Shown piece after piece: positions 12,801-23,497 of a stretch of DNA of 64,000 bases. The translations under genes were made by a program, and so were the position numbers. The stretch comes from Rhynochetos jubatus (taxonomy: Eukaryota; Chordata; Aves; Eurypygiformes; Rhynochetidae). Position 1 is the stretch's first letter; the number at the start of each line of letters is the position of its first letter. The stretch is from contig CM050651.1 of assembly GCA_027574665.1 (NCBI GenBank), positions 9,611,501 through 9,675,500 on the forward strand. The letters are read 5' to 3'. The notes beneath the pieces are model-generated. The model had not been told where the DNA came from. It saw only the letters and a list, made by a program, of their open reading frames with translations, and searched no databases.

Positions 12801-13264
12801 TATTCCAGTAACATCTTTGACTATTAGCTTTAGGAGTGTTTAGTCTCTGTTTTGTACTTGGGGACCCAAATGTCCTATAATAAATAATTCTTAATAATTT
12901 GCTATTGATCTAATAGCTGCACTACAAAATTTTACTTTTTTCTTCCCATCCCTAGTACTTACTTCTCAGAATGTCTTTTACAATCTTTGAGGAAAGATTT
13001 TGATCTGGATTTTGTATGACCCTACCAGTTCAGCTGTAGTCATGCTGCAGTTTCTCTTTTTTATTTGAAATGATAACACGGGATCCTACAGTCATTCTTC
13101 CAAATGTGGTTTAAAAAAATCCTCAAGTTATTTTTCTCTACTGTTAACCTTTTGACGGTTGAGTTTTCTGGTTTTTTCTACCTTTTTCTCCCTAATTCCG
13201 AGGTGTAGAACTTCCATAAATAAACAACAACAAAAAACCAACCCAAACCCAAAAACCTGAAGAA

Positions 13265-13307
13265 TTGCCCCAATACCTGTCTATATTGCCCCAATACAAT
13301 GTCTATA
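13265..13307. repeat. Two-copy short tandem duplication
   Basis: The 12-mer TTGCCCCAATAC occurs at 13265 and 13286. Each copy is followed by a near-identical TGTCTATA, giving two units of 21 and 22 bases. Confidence 0.85.
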
Positions 13308-13608
13308 TTGTGATATGATTCGAGGAAGTTAGTGGCAAGAAAAAATAGTCAATATAGTGATATTTGTTGAAAAATTAGGACAACTGTCAACAGTTTATGA
13401 ATATATATACTTGAATTGTAAAGGTGTGTTACTATTCGGTAATGTCAGAATGGCTGTGATCAGTAAGATACATCCTAGTGAAGGAGTTTTAACAGAAGAC
13501 GAGCTGTGTAAAATGTGGGTGCAGCACGTGTCTGGGAAAATCATATGTTGTGAAGGCAGCAGGACACTTGGTTATCTTTGGATTAGGGCATCTGGAGCAC
13601 TTTCTTTT

Positions 13609-13763
13609 GAGGCTGGTCAAGTATTAGAAGGGGTTGCCTGGAGAGGCCATGAAATTGCCCTCCTTAGGGGTGCTCAACACTCAGTTGACAGGCCCTGGGC
13701 AACGTGACCTCCCTGGCCCAGCTCTGAGCAGGGACTTGGACATCCAGAGGTCCCCTGCCACCC
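13609..13763 (+). mobile_element. CR1 retroposon fragment, sense, degraded
   Basis: The stretch reads like the 3' part of a CR1 element on the + strand: GGTTGCCTGGAGAGGCCATG, then GGTGCTCAACACTCAGTTGA, then CTCTGAGCAGGGACTTGGAC and CCAGAGGTCCCCTGCC. The terminal octamer repeats are missing and there are many differences from the usual CR1 text, so it is old. Its left limit is approximate. Confidence 0.75.
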
Positions 13764-15308
13764 AAAACGGGTCTCTGTGGTTGTCAGCAAGATAGAGATG
13801 TATCACACACTGGCAGGGGGAAGAAGAAAAGCACGTTTCATTCATCTTTGTCCTCAGCAGTACACTTAACAAACCACACATCTGGGAAAGGATCTGGGTT
13901 GGAGGCACTCAGGGAACATCTCGTATGTACTGTGATATGGTCAGACTTCACCGGCTCTTGCTGCTGCTGGTGATCCACACCTAATCTGAATGCCAGTGTG
14001 AAACTTGGGTTTTTTACTTGTTTTACTGTTTGTGCAGAGCACTGCAATGTGGCTCAGAGAGACAAAAGGAGGATTAATCAGTAAACTGTCTGTATCTTCA
14101 TCCTCCCATGTTTATGTTCAACCTTACAGGGCACACAGTCTTTGCCACTATTATACCAGTTTCTCTTCTACACAATTCTTAGGGACAGAAGCTCATCAGA
14201 TAAAAAAAAAAAAACAATTTTCTCTTCTGTGCTCTCCATGGAAAGTACCTTTTTATTTTTTTGGTTGGCCTTTTGATCATTAATACTAATCCTTGGATTA
14301 TTTTAGATACTGGTTCTCCTGCTTAGGCACTTCACCCTCTGCCTCTTCCCTCTCCAGATTATCTTCCCTCCTTCCCTTATGGCATGAATGGAGTGTGGCC
14401 AGTGAGGGAGAGCTGGGCATCACTAGCAGGAATGGAACTTTCTAAAACGAATGAAGTTAACTGAGTCCAATGTGAGGGACATTGAAAAATACTGAATAGT
14501 GAGTAGTTGTGCTAGAGTAAGGAAAAAAAACCCCCAAACCAACAGTGTAGCATGTGGTTATAGACAGAGAGGGGCAAGAGTGATCTAAAATTATTCCAGT
14601 CCAAGCAAGAACTGTGTAATACTGTTGAAAATAAACCAAATCTGCAAAAATCTGCAAATAACTATGGCAGAATGTGACTGAGAGTAAGAACATTACCAGT
14701 GTAGTGTGTGTATTCATAACTCCCTCTAGTGACAAGCTATAGAGACTACATATCTTCCTCTCAACTGGAGGGTTTACTTTGATTCCGATTGAATAAATTT
14801 GTACTCAGTGAAAAAAAATGTTTCAGTTGGACTTCACTGGAGTCACGTTTTTAGGACATCTTTGAGTATTCCTTCTATGTTTTTGAGTTTTTTTGTTTGC
14901 TTTGGTTTTGGCCTCAGCTGAGTTTAGACTCTTGTCTTTGTTTTCCCAAATTCTGACTTGCACAGGGATGGGGTGTTTTGAATAAGAATGGCAGCTGTGG
15001 TTTCCATAGGTAAATGTTGGTTATAGTTACAAGTAAAAGAACAGTCCCCTAAATGACACCCTTTCAAATGCATGGATGCAGTGTGGACACTTTGAAAATT
15101 TGGACTTAGTCATGCATATGTTATTCATGGGGTTTATATCCAGTGTATATAATTGCAGCAACTGCAAGTGAAGGGGAACCCCCTGAAAGTTTGTGACGCA
15201 CTCTAATCTGTTTATTTAGAGAGCAAGCATTTAAAAGGTTGGTTTTGGTTTTTTTTTTTTTAAATGTAGTGAATCTCTGTTTAGTAATTTTCCTGTTTGA
15301 CGTTGCAG

Positions 15309-15425
15309 GCCCTTCTGGATGTGTTGAAAAAGCAGCACTCACCTGTTCTTGGGACTCCTTCAGAGAAGGGTGACAAGAACAGCCTTGAGGACATGAGAAC
15401 CCAACTTGAAGTTCTCAGACAGCAG
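15309..15425 (+). CDS. TNIP3: TNIP3 exon 6, linker before the UBAN motif
   Basis: Acceptor GACGTTGCAG|GCCCTT and donor CAG|GTGAGA enclose 39 codons in phase 0. The peptide begins ALLDVLKKQ and ends EDMRTQLEVLRQQ. Human TNIP3 has ALQDALN at the start and EEMRTEMEVLKQQ at the end, with a variable Ser/Pro-containing middle as here. The terminal QQ is the start of the conserved ubiquitin-binding helix shared with NEMO, optineurin and the other ABINs. Confidence 0.95.
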
Positions 15426-18236
15426 GTGAGAGCAGCTGGAAGTAAGCCTGGATGGATTTTGTAGAGCGTAATTTTGCCCTCTCTCTCAAGAATTGTGCCT
15501 GGTAGACTTGCTACGTAGGAGTTGTAGCCCACTCAAATGGTGTTTCTTAAGATGCTGTCATCACAGCAGTGTCCACGAAGTGACACTGAGTCCTTGCAAA
15601 GGACTGGAGCAAGGACTTGTGTAGGACTTGAAGCAGCAGAATGGCTCTCCTGCCAGCTTTCTGCTCTCCCTCTGAATTTCATCTGGAGGGAATGCTAAAA
15701 TTGAGTTCCTGATTGTGTCTTCTTTCCTTAGAAGGTGAAGGTTTAGTGAATTATCTAAGAATTCTAGTCTTGGAAAACTAGAGTGTTGGCATTGCAGTTT
15801 TACAAAGTGTGAGACTGAATGTTTGCATCTGTAACCTGCATACTAATCACTATAGAAAAGTGGGGGGTTGGGTTTTGGTGGTTTGTTTTTTTTTTTTGGT
15901 TGGGTTTTTTGTTTGTTTGTTTTGTTTTTTTAATTTTTTTCTGAGCAATTCAAGTGTTTTGTGCACTCTTTCCATATGAAAGAATCTGTTTAAAAACATG
16001 ATACTTCTCAGATAATTTTACATTTTAGATCTATCATCCTGGACAGTGTTAGGGTTAACATTATTGACACACAAATGGATGTGATCAGAATGGGAATTTT
16101 AGTCAGTGGGAATAAAATACTTGTTTCTGTCACGTTTGACAGCAGAGCCAGATTTTGCTCTCTAATGTAATGCTTGCCACATGCTGGAGAATAAAATCCT
16201 GCACTTGATTGTACAGTAATGAGTTATTTCATTCTGCACAATAAAATAGAGTAAACCAATTTTTTTTAAGAATTCTCATGGGGTATCCATTTTATGAATG
16301 TCTTTCTAGTTGTGTAAATCTGTACAGTGAGTCCAGACTTCCTTTTGCACGAAATGGAGCAGAAAGCTCTAACTGTACTGAGGAGGGACTCTTGGGACAG
16401 ACAGTCTCACCAGAGCTTGGCTGTCACCAGAGCATCCCCAGCCACAACAGAAGAGATGAAGGCATTCATTCCTTGGGAGGTGTCCCCCTCTTTGTCAGAG
16501 CAACAGAATAGATGGCAAAACTGTGACAAAGTGGTTCCCTTGCAGCTTCAGCAGATTGTACAGCTGGGAGGGAGGTGGGACAGCAGGAGTGAATCAGGAG
16601 AGAAGAAATGAGGAAATACTGAGGAGCGAGGTGTGTAAATGAACAGGGACACAAGAGACCTAGATCGCTGCAAGCACCAGCTTTGCCTCTGCTTCGGAGG
16701 CTCAGGCCTGTTCATGTCTTCTCTAGGCACAGGCTGTGAGGCTGAGTCCCCTCATGGCCACACAGAAAGCGCTTGCTCCTTTTACATGGTGTTATTCAGG
16801 AAGGGGGCTTTATCTAGTGGGGGACCATCGAGTCCGAAAAAACCTCACAAAAATTAGCTGCAACAGGCAAGTCATGAAAATAATTTATAGAGCCCTGTGT
16901 TGACTTTTTTCTTCCCCTGAGGTATTAACATTTCTTTAGTTCTCCTGTGAAATCATAGTGCTGCTGCCAGCAAAAAGAACACTGGATCTGTATGGCAGGC
17001 AGGGCATGAGCCGCAGTGAGCAAGCTCTTTGGAAACAGACTGTCAGCAGGCTTTAGTGTCCAACCAAGAGGACATGAAAGGACTTCCGAAAGTTCTGGTG
17101 GTGTTTCTCACCGCAACGTGCTTTTGCCATTATGTGTCAGTAGAAATGCCACCAACCTTCAGCTTCCTACCAGGTGGATGCCTGCCTGTTAGCTGAAGAA
17201 TTAAGCCAGTCAGCTTAACGCCAATTAATTTACAGATTTGTGTTTTGCTTCTGAATCTGTGCACGCATTGCCTGTGCCTGGGGTGGTCAGATATTTTTTG
17301 ATGGGATAAAGCGCTGTGATGCCTGATGACATAAAAAGAGCTAAGCCATTGCATTCTTTATTTGAATGGCAGCTTATCTTCTAGGAACAGGATCAAACCT
17401 CTGTATTTGCATTTTGAATTGTGTACATAACAATTCTCTCTGCTTCTACACTGGGGCAGGTATGTTCTTGGGGCTGCCCTTTGAGAGCATGAATTAGAAG
17501 TCCTGCATTGCAGACTAATATGTGACCATGGCTCTAAATACTATCACTTACTCTGCGCAGATTAGTCCTTTGGGCTGCACCTTAGTTCAACAGTTACCAC
17601 AGGGAGGGTAAGGTAAAGCTGCAGACTATGAAAAGGCATAAAGCAAAGCAGGCTCAAGGCCAAGGGTATTCAGTGGGCTATAAAAAAGGCACGACGTTAT
17701 TAGATGATAGTGGCTCATCATTAGGTTGGAGAAGGTGATAACGTTCTGTCAGACTGCGTGCTAGCAGTCAGTTTTTTTGTGCTGTGCCGGCCCATGCCAT
17801 CTCCACGATGTTAGCTGCTTGCATCTGTGATTGATAGAAGTGGGAGTTGAAAGTGCTCATAATTGTTGGTAAAATGTTTGTCCTGTTGCTGTTTAACTAT
17901 TAAAAAGATCAATGTCTTTAGTATTTACTCTCTCATTTATAATATTTAAAACTGATGTCCATCACTCAGCCTTTTAAATTACAAGGGTCTAAGAGTACTA
18001 AAACTGTGGACTGTTTTGATTCACGGGTGCTGTTGGAGAATAGCTGTTGCTTTTCATTTTTTATTGGCCATAAAGAAGATGAGGGAAGATTTTTGGTTGT
18101 AGGATTGTAAAGATGAGGGATCCCTTTGGAATGCGCCCTGCTCCTTGGCCAGTGTTTAAAAAGCAACCAAACAGCAAAGTGGATGAAAGGTTCCATTGTG
18201 GCTCTGCTGAAATTGAAATGGTCGTAATGATTGCAG
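15426..18236 (+). other. TNIP3: TNIP3 intron 6
   Basis: Intron of 2.8 kb with a T/G-rich low-complexity tract near 15.9 kb. Nothing else was recognised. Confidence 0.85.
15861..15940. repeat. T/G low-complexity tract
   Basis: A run of TTGG, GTTT and poly-T blocks about 80 bases long, including an uninterrupted T stretch of about a dozen bases. It is possibly the remains of an expanded GTTT repeat. Confidence 0.8.
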
Positions 18237-18362
18237 GTACAAATATATGAAGAAGACTTCAGAAAGGAGAGATCTGACAGAGAAAGACTTAATGAGGAGA
18301 AAGAAGCATTGCAGAAAATTAATGAGAGATTACAGTCTCAACTGAATAAAGTAAACTCTCAG
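18237..18362 (+). CDS. TNIP3: TNIP3 exon 7, UBAN ubiquitin-binding motif
   Basis: Acceptor GATTGCAG|GTACAA and donor CAG|GTATGA enclose 42 codons in phase 0, residues about 188-229. The peptide VQIYEEDFRKERSDRERLNE continues with EKEALQKINERLQSQLNKVN. This is the UBAN motif of ABIN and NEMO proteins. The DF pair (about 194-195), ER (198-199), RE (202-203) and KE (209-210) are all present. The Asp of the DF pair corresponds to the residue needed for polyubiquitin binding in ABIN-1 and NEMO. The motif is intact, so the protein should bind linear or K63 ubiquitin chains. Confidence 0.98.
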
Positions 18363-19943
18363 GTATGAGTCAAAAGAAAGCTACCGTGGCCAGCACGTGT
18401 GCGTTTTATTTTTATTTTCTCACTTTCTACACAACCCAAGGCTTTCTGGCCTCCATTAATTGATACTGGATTTTGTATGAGGTCACCACCTGGGATGAAA
18501 TCATTCTGAAGCAGTGCAGTAAGAAGATGAGAAATGATTAGAGATGACTTCCAAATTAAGTAGATGAAGGGAGTATTTATTGCAAAAACACTTCAAACGT
18601 GTCTTAAAATGGAGTGGGGGGAACCAAAAACAAATCCGGAGGACTGTTGATTGTTTCACTGGCACTTGATATAAGGGTTGTAACATCAAACCAACTTTTG
18701 AAATAAAAAGCTTCTGTAATTAATCCTGACCTCTGCAGTGAAATTACAGAGTAATGGTAATATCACTGAGGGGAAAAAAAAAAATTGTCTCCATCCAAAT
18801 TAGCTGAGCAGCCGCTGCAATAATTTTTTGTTGCAACATCCTTTTTATGTCTTCACAGTAGTGTCAGTATTCTGCTCACAGACATTCAGGAAGCCATAGT
18901 AAAATCAAGGCATGCAAAACTGAGCTTTTTCAATCCCCCTTTAAAAATGATGAAATTTCGAGGTTTCCTGTCTGACAAAATTGTGCAATGTCTTAAAGGA
19001 ATGGCCGATTACCAAAATGTTCTGTGAGGATTTATTGGCCTTCCTAATATTGTGAAACAAACTTCAGTATTGACTTATTCTCAACCAACCCATGCATCAA
19101 TACTACTAAGGTCTTGCAACAGTATGGGAATCAAGGTGCTGTCAAGCACCTCTCACTCCCATTGCTTCAGTGGGAGTGGAGAACAGTTTGGGCATCCTGA
19201 CTGATGCTTAACACCACTGCAGTAAGGGCCTGTGCTTTTATGAGTACTTGGAAGCATTTCATGCAAGTGTAAAAATAGCTATGCCATGATTTGCTACGCA
19301 GGGCATCCCAAGCATATTGAAATGCCTTGGACAAATCTGTTAGCATTACATGCAGTAACTTTCAGGTGTGTTACTCCCACCCACCAGCCCTCTCCTGGAT
19401 GGTTCAGTAAGGTAAAGGAATTTTTGTAGGAGACAAAGTACTCAGACACTTTTTCATATATATTTTTGCATTGTTTAGAGACGGTAAAAGATTAAATTTC
19501 TTGCACAAGCCCCACTGATCAATGGGCTCTGTGAGAGGTGGCAGTGAAGAGAGGGTCTACAAATCGGACTAAAAGGCCTCTCCTGCACTTCCCCAGGTAC
19601 TCTGGACCAGGAGAGATGCCAACAGCACTGCACATGTACAACATATCTGAAGGGCTGTACAAGTGCTGTGTATTGCGTATGTACACCTAGACTGTCCCTC
19701 CGTTGCATTGACAGTTTACACTAGGCATGATCTTCTCTCTTCCTGCCTTGGGATTTGATTAAACAGAGCTTGCGAAGGATTTTAAACATGAGAGGAACCA
19801 TACAGAGTACTTGCTGGTTTGTTTTCTTATGGAGGGTTTCTTCCCTGCTGCTTTTTTATTGATGAATCTGTATGTGAATATTCTCTTGGTCATTGTATCC
19901 TGCTGCTAATGCATTTCTTCCTGCTTCTCTTATTTTTTGACAG
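18363..19943 (+). other. TNIP3: TNIP3 intron 7, where a small helical exon was expected but not found
   Basis: Intron of 1.58 kb. In human TNIP3 about 18 Lys/Glu-rich residues (IKACQMEKEKLEKQLKQM) lie between the UBAN exon and the Cys/Pro-rich segment. No matching short exon with splice sites was seen here by eye. It may have diverged beyond recognition or been lost in this lineage. Confidence 0.6.
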
Positions 19944-20102
19944 ACAAAAGACCTCCCGGTACAGTCTGAGAGGCCCAGCTACCCACCTCCACTCTTCCTC
20001 TCACCATGTGTTAATTATGGGAGTTGTGGGTTGGTTCTTCACTATCAAGATCCTCGAGTATGTCCAGCATCTCGCAGGGCACGTGAGCAGCAGCAGCACT
20101 CA
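19944..20102 (+). CDS. TNIP3: TNIP3 exon 8, Pro/Cys-rich segment
   Basis: A strong acceptor (pyrimidine tract, TTTTTTGACAG|ACAAAA) and the donor TCA|GTAAGG enclose 53 codons in phase 0, about residues 230-282. The peptide starts TKDLPVQSERPSYPPPLF, then has CVNYGSCGLVLHYQDPRV, and ends with a Gln-rich tip. The middle matches human CNCGLVFHLQDPWV. The Pro-rich part resembles the Tyr/Pro-rich region that follows UBAN in TNIP1. The first 20 residues have no clear human TNIP3 counterpart. Neighbouring exons and phase support the assignment. Confidence 0.92.
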
Positions 20103-23100
20103 GTAAGGTTCCCGCCATCTCCCATTTCACAAGGGCATTTATTTTCTCACAGCATGGTGACCACAGGCGAATAACCTGGTGTTATCACAGTGCCATCCTC
20201 ACCAGTAGCTATATCTCTTGTTTCCTAGTTTGTTGTCAGGTCCAGACCAAGATTTTGTACTGGTGTTAGAATTAGCTCTGGGTCTGGAACAGCTTTGGTG
20301 ATCTCTGTACAGCCTTTTTTCCCTTACAATCTTCCCCAAAATGCCGATTTTTCTCTTGGTGGTTCTGTTCTTTTCTTCCTTGCTGCTCCAGTGTCTTCAG
20401 TACTGAATTGCACAGAGTGCACATCAAATCATAACCAACGGAAATCTGTGCACAGAGGAAAAATTACAGCAATTTAAATACAGGGTTTAGAGTTATACTT
20501 TAAGTATATATTCTTATGTATTTTAGATTTACTTTGGCAAATACTCCTTATCTGTAATGCCACTAAGAAGTTAAAGGGGATTATTATACATTTGTTTTCA
20601 ATAACACTGGTGGTCATTCCTTAATTTAAAAAGCAAGATTGTTTGATCTGACTCTTGCTGATTTCTTAGATTAATTTACTTCACGACACTCATTCAGAAC
20701 CCTTTCTAGCTATATGGTTACCCAAATTCATGAATATGGATCTGCCCTCAGGAGCCCAGTTCTGGGCCTTCAACATAAATGACAGTAACAAAAACGAGAA
20801 TGTAGCTGTGGTCAGCATTAGTCTGGTCTCTTCCCTCTATTTGGTCTAAGAAAGCTTGTTGACAAATATGTCTTATTTCCATCTTTTACACTGGGTATTT
20901 CCTTCTCTGGCCCTGTTTCTGGAAAAAAACTTTCCTCCTTCTTTGCTTACGGCTTCTGAATTCATAGGTAATATAACTGTCCTGCCGTCAGGCAATAACA
21001 CTGTAGCCAGACTGCCCAATCCCTAGTTCCCCGTACGGCTTCTGGGGCAGGCAGACAAGCTCTCGGCAGGATTCACAACGCTGCTATTAAACTGTAAGGG
21101 CGAAATCCTGAGTGCTGTTGGTTGTACCCAGTAGTATCTTCTCTCTTGTATGCTACTGGGAAAGAGGCTTACGTGAGGAATAACTGAGGATGATGCTCTG
21201 GCTGTGAATGCTTTAGGACTGCGATTTTCCCAAGCAAGCCTGTGTATGGCAAAAAAGAAATAAAATAATCGGCAGAAGTGGAAGTTATATCTGAGTGGGG
21301 CTAACACAGCGAGAAATTTTCCTTTTTTCCTGGCACACAAACAGGGTCCTTTCTTCCTCGGCATGAAGAACAGCAGCTTGGCACTTGGGCAGGTTGTGTG
21401 TGTGGGAGTTATCTATTTCAAGGAATATACTGCTTCAAAGGATTATCATTTTTTTAAGTGCCTGGGGTTACCAGTAAGTGGGCTGTGCTTGTTCAGATCT
21501 AGTGAGAATGCATTTAAGCATGGTGAACGTCATTTTAAATACACAATATCTGTTTCTGGCTATAAAGCTGTCACATATGGAAAGATGCTCATTATTTGAG
21601 AAATTACAGCCAAATTTTTGCAAAATGTATATAGAGCTTTCAGACTGCAGAAATCCAGCGGAAAAGCTGTGGTCAAACAAGTAATTTCTATGCTTCAGGA
21701 GTGTGCTTATCTGCCTATTTATCAGAGTTGGAAGTATTGCAGAATGTTTTTTCACCACAATTTGGACATTGTCCCAGATTATTTTGGCTCTTCTCACTGA
21801 ACTTTCATCATCTGGGTTTCTAATTCTGCAAGGGATCACTGGGTTTACAACTTTGCCATTCCTGCCGGAGCGCCGGGGTCAGTTTGACTGGTTGCTTTGC
21901 AACTCCCAGTTTCATTCTGAGTTTTCTTTGGAATTCTTTGTGTGAGTGCAGTGTTGCTGCTCAGGGCTTTCGATACCTCCCTAAGCAATTTGTTTAGCAA
22001 TGAAGAAAGGTGTTAGAATTTAATGAGTGTCCTGAGTTAAAGTATGTAATCCTGTGTGTTTAGTCTGTGCTTTTGCTTTTTCTTTTTTTCTTTTTATATC
22101 TTGCACCTTTTCTTTCCTTTTTCCATTGTTAGTGGAAACATTTTCTTTAGTCTGACATGAAATACACCTCTTGTTTCTGAAATTCATTCGTTTGCATAGC
22201 GTAAGTACATATGAAAGGCAAAAGTAGATCAGAGAACAGAAAACTTCAACAGAAACTCAAAAAAGCAATGCAAATAAGTGTATTTTTAACCAACAGCGGA
22301 AAAACTACCTGTGCTTAAAGCAAAGCGAAGTCTTGCTTTGTATCAAAGCTCATTTTGTTTGCCCACAAACACAGAATTGGTTAATTCCTGTGGACGGTAT
22401 CATTTAAGTGAAAATAGGATAGCTCCTTCTTTTCTGACAGTGTGTGAGAGCAATTACTGCTATGTAACAATGAACGACAGCATACATAAAAGTTAAATTT
22501 ATTTTCTTTATCTACAGCTTCATCCTGCCACCTTAATATAGGCCAAACTTCTTTTGAACCGTATGAAATGTCTTCCCTACGAGTTGAAATCTGTGTCTCC
22601 TTGGGATTACTCAGGATTTTGTCAGTCATTTCTGCAAAACGAGAATGATTTTCCCAGTTTAACAAATTTGAAGCTGTAATTACCTGGAATTTGATAAGCT
22701 TGCATGTACTACTTAAACCAGATAGACAGCTTAATACAGCTTCAACTGAAATGTCTGCTCCCAAAATTGTTTTCTCCAGCAGTAGTTTGCTACTCATTTA
22801 CCACGGTGTGTGGTATAAACTATAATGCAGTATTTCTTTCTTCCAGGATTTCCCTGGACAAAACTGTGTTTGCATGGACATAAATTTTTCCCATCCCACA
22901 GTATTTTCAAAAGTTGTTTGATAAGAGCTAGTGCTATAGTAACACTAATGCTAACCTAGGGGGAAGGGAGGAGGGGAGAGAACTTTATTACATGGGTTAT
23001 TCCTGTCACACTGAAACGTTACAGATGTTGCACATATTCAAACTGGAACAGCCTCACCTGTCAGGGCGATGTGTACCAGGTTTAGTACAGAGATGTGATG

Positions 23101-23436
23101 CCTGCTAGTATCTTCTGGTGTACTTTATGCCTTAGACCTTTGAAAATCTGATTGGTTTCTGTTAATGTTTCTTTTGATTTGTGGGATCTAGAAAGGTTTA
23201 CACCAATATTTCTAATGACTGCAGCATCTAAACCACATGTAGTAAAAAAGGAAGCAAGCTGAAAGACTTGATCGGTGGAAATAAAAAGCTAAATATAAGA
23301 TCTTTTTGTAAACTACTTTTGTATGGCTAATAAAAAACTTCACAGCACAATTATATTTTTATCATGTCACTATTCTTTTGTTTGAAGTGTCTATGAAGTC
23401 CATATTGCTGTAATAATGTTTTATTGTTCTGTGCAG
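20103..23436 (+). other. TNIP3: TNIP3 intron 8
   Basis: Intron of 3.3 kb. A 138-codon frame is open on the minus strand (22381-22797), but no family could be assigned to it. No repeats were recognised. Confidence 0.85.
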
Positions 23437-23497
23437 CCAGACTATCAGTGGTATGTTCCTGACCAGTTTCCGCCAGATGTGCAGCACAAGGCAAATG
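23437..23497 (+). CDS. TNIP3: TNIP3 exon 9, C-terminal conserved motif
   Basis: Acceptor TTCTGTGCAG|CCAGAC and donor AATG|GTAAGA enclose 61 bases, entering in phase 0 and leaving in phase 1. The peptide PDYQWYVPDQFPPDVQHKAN is almost the same as human TNIP3 (PDYQWYALDQLPPDVQHKAN). It is diagnostic for TNIP3 within the family. TNIP1 has a related tail motif, PEYTWRLP. The role of this tail is not established. Confidence 0.98.

Larger units (their letters stand above)
9892..15308 (+). other. TNIP3: TNIP3 intron 5, with a CR1 fragment
   Basis: Intron of 5.4 kb, AT-rich. It holds a short 21/22-base tandem duplication at 13.27 kb, an A/C-rich stretch just before it, and an old CR1 fragment at 13.6 kb. 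No other coding segment was recognised. Confidence 0.85.
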
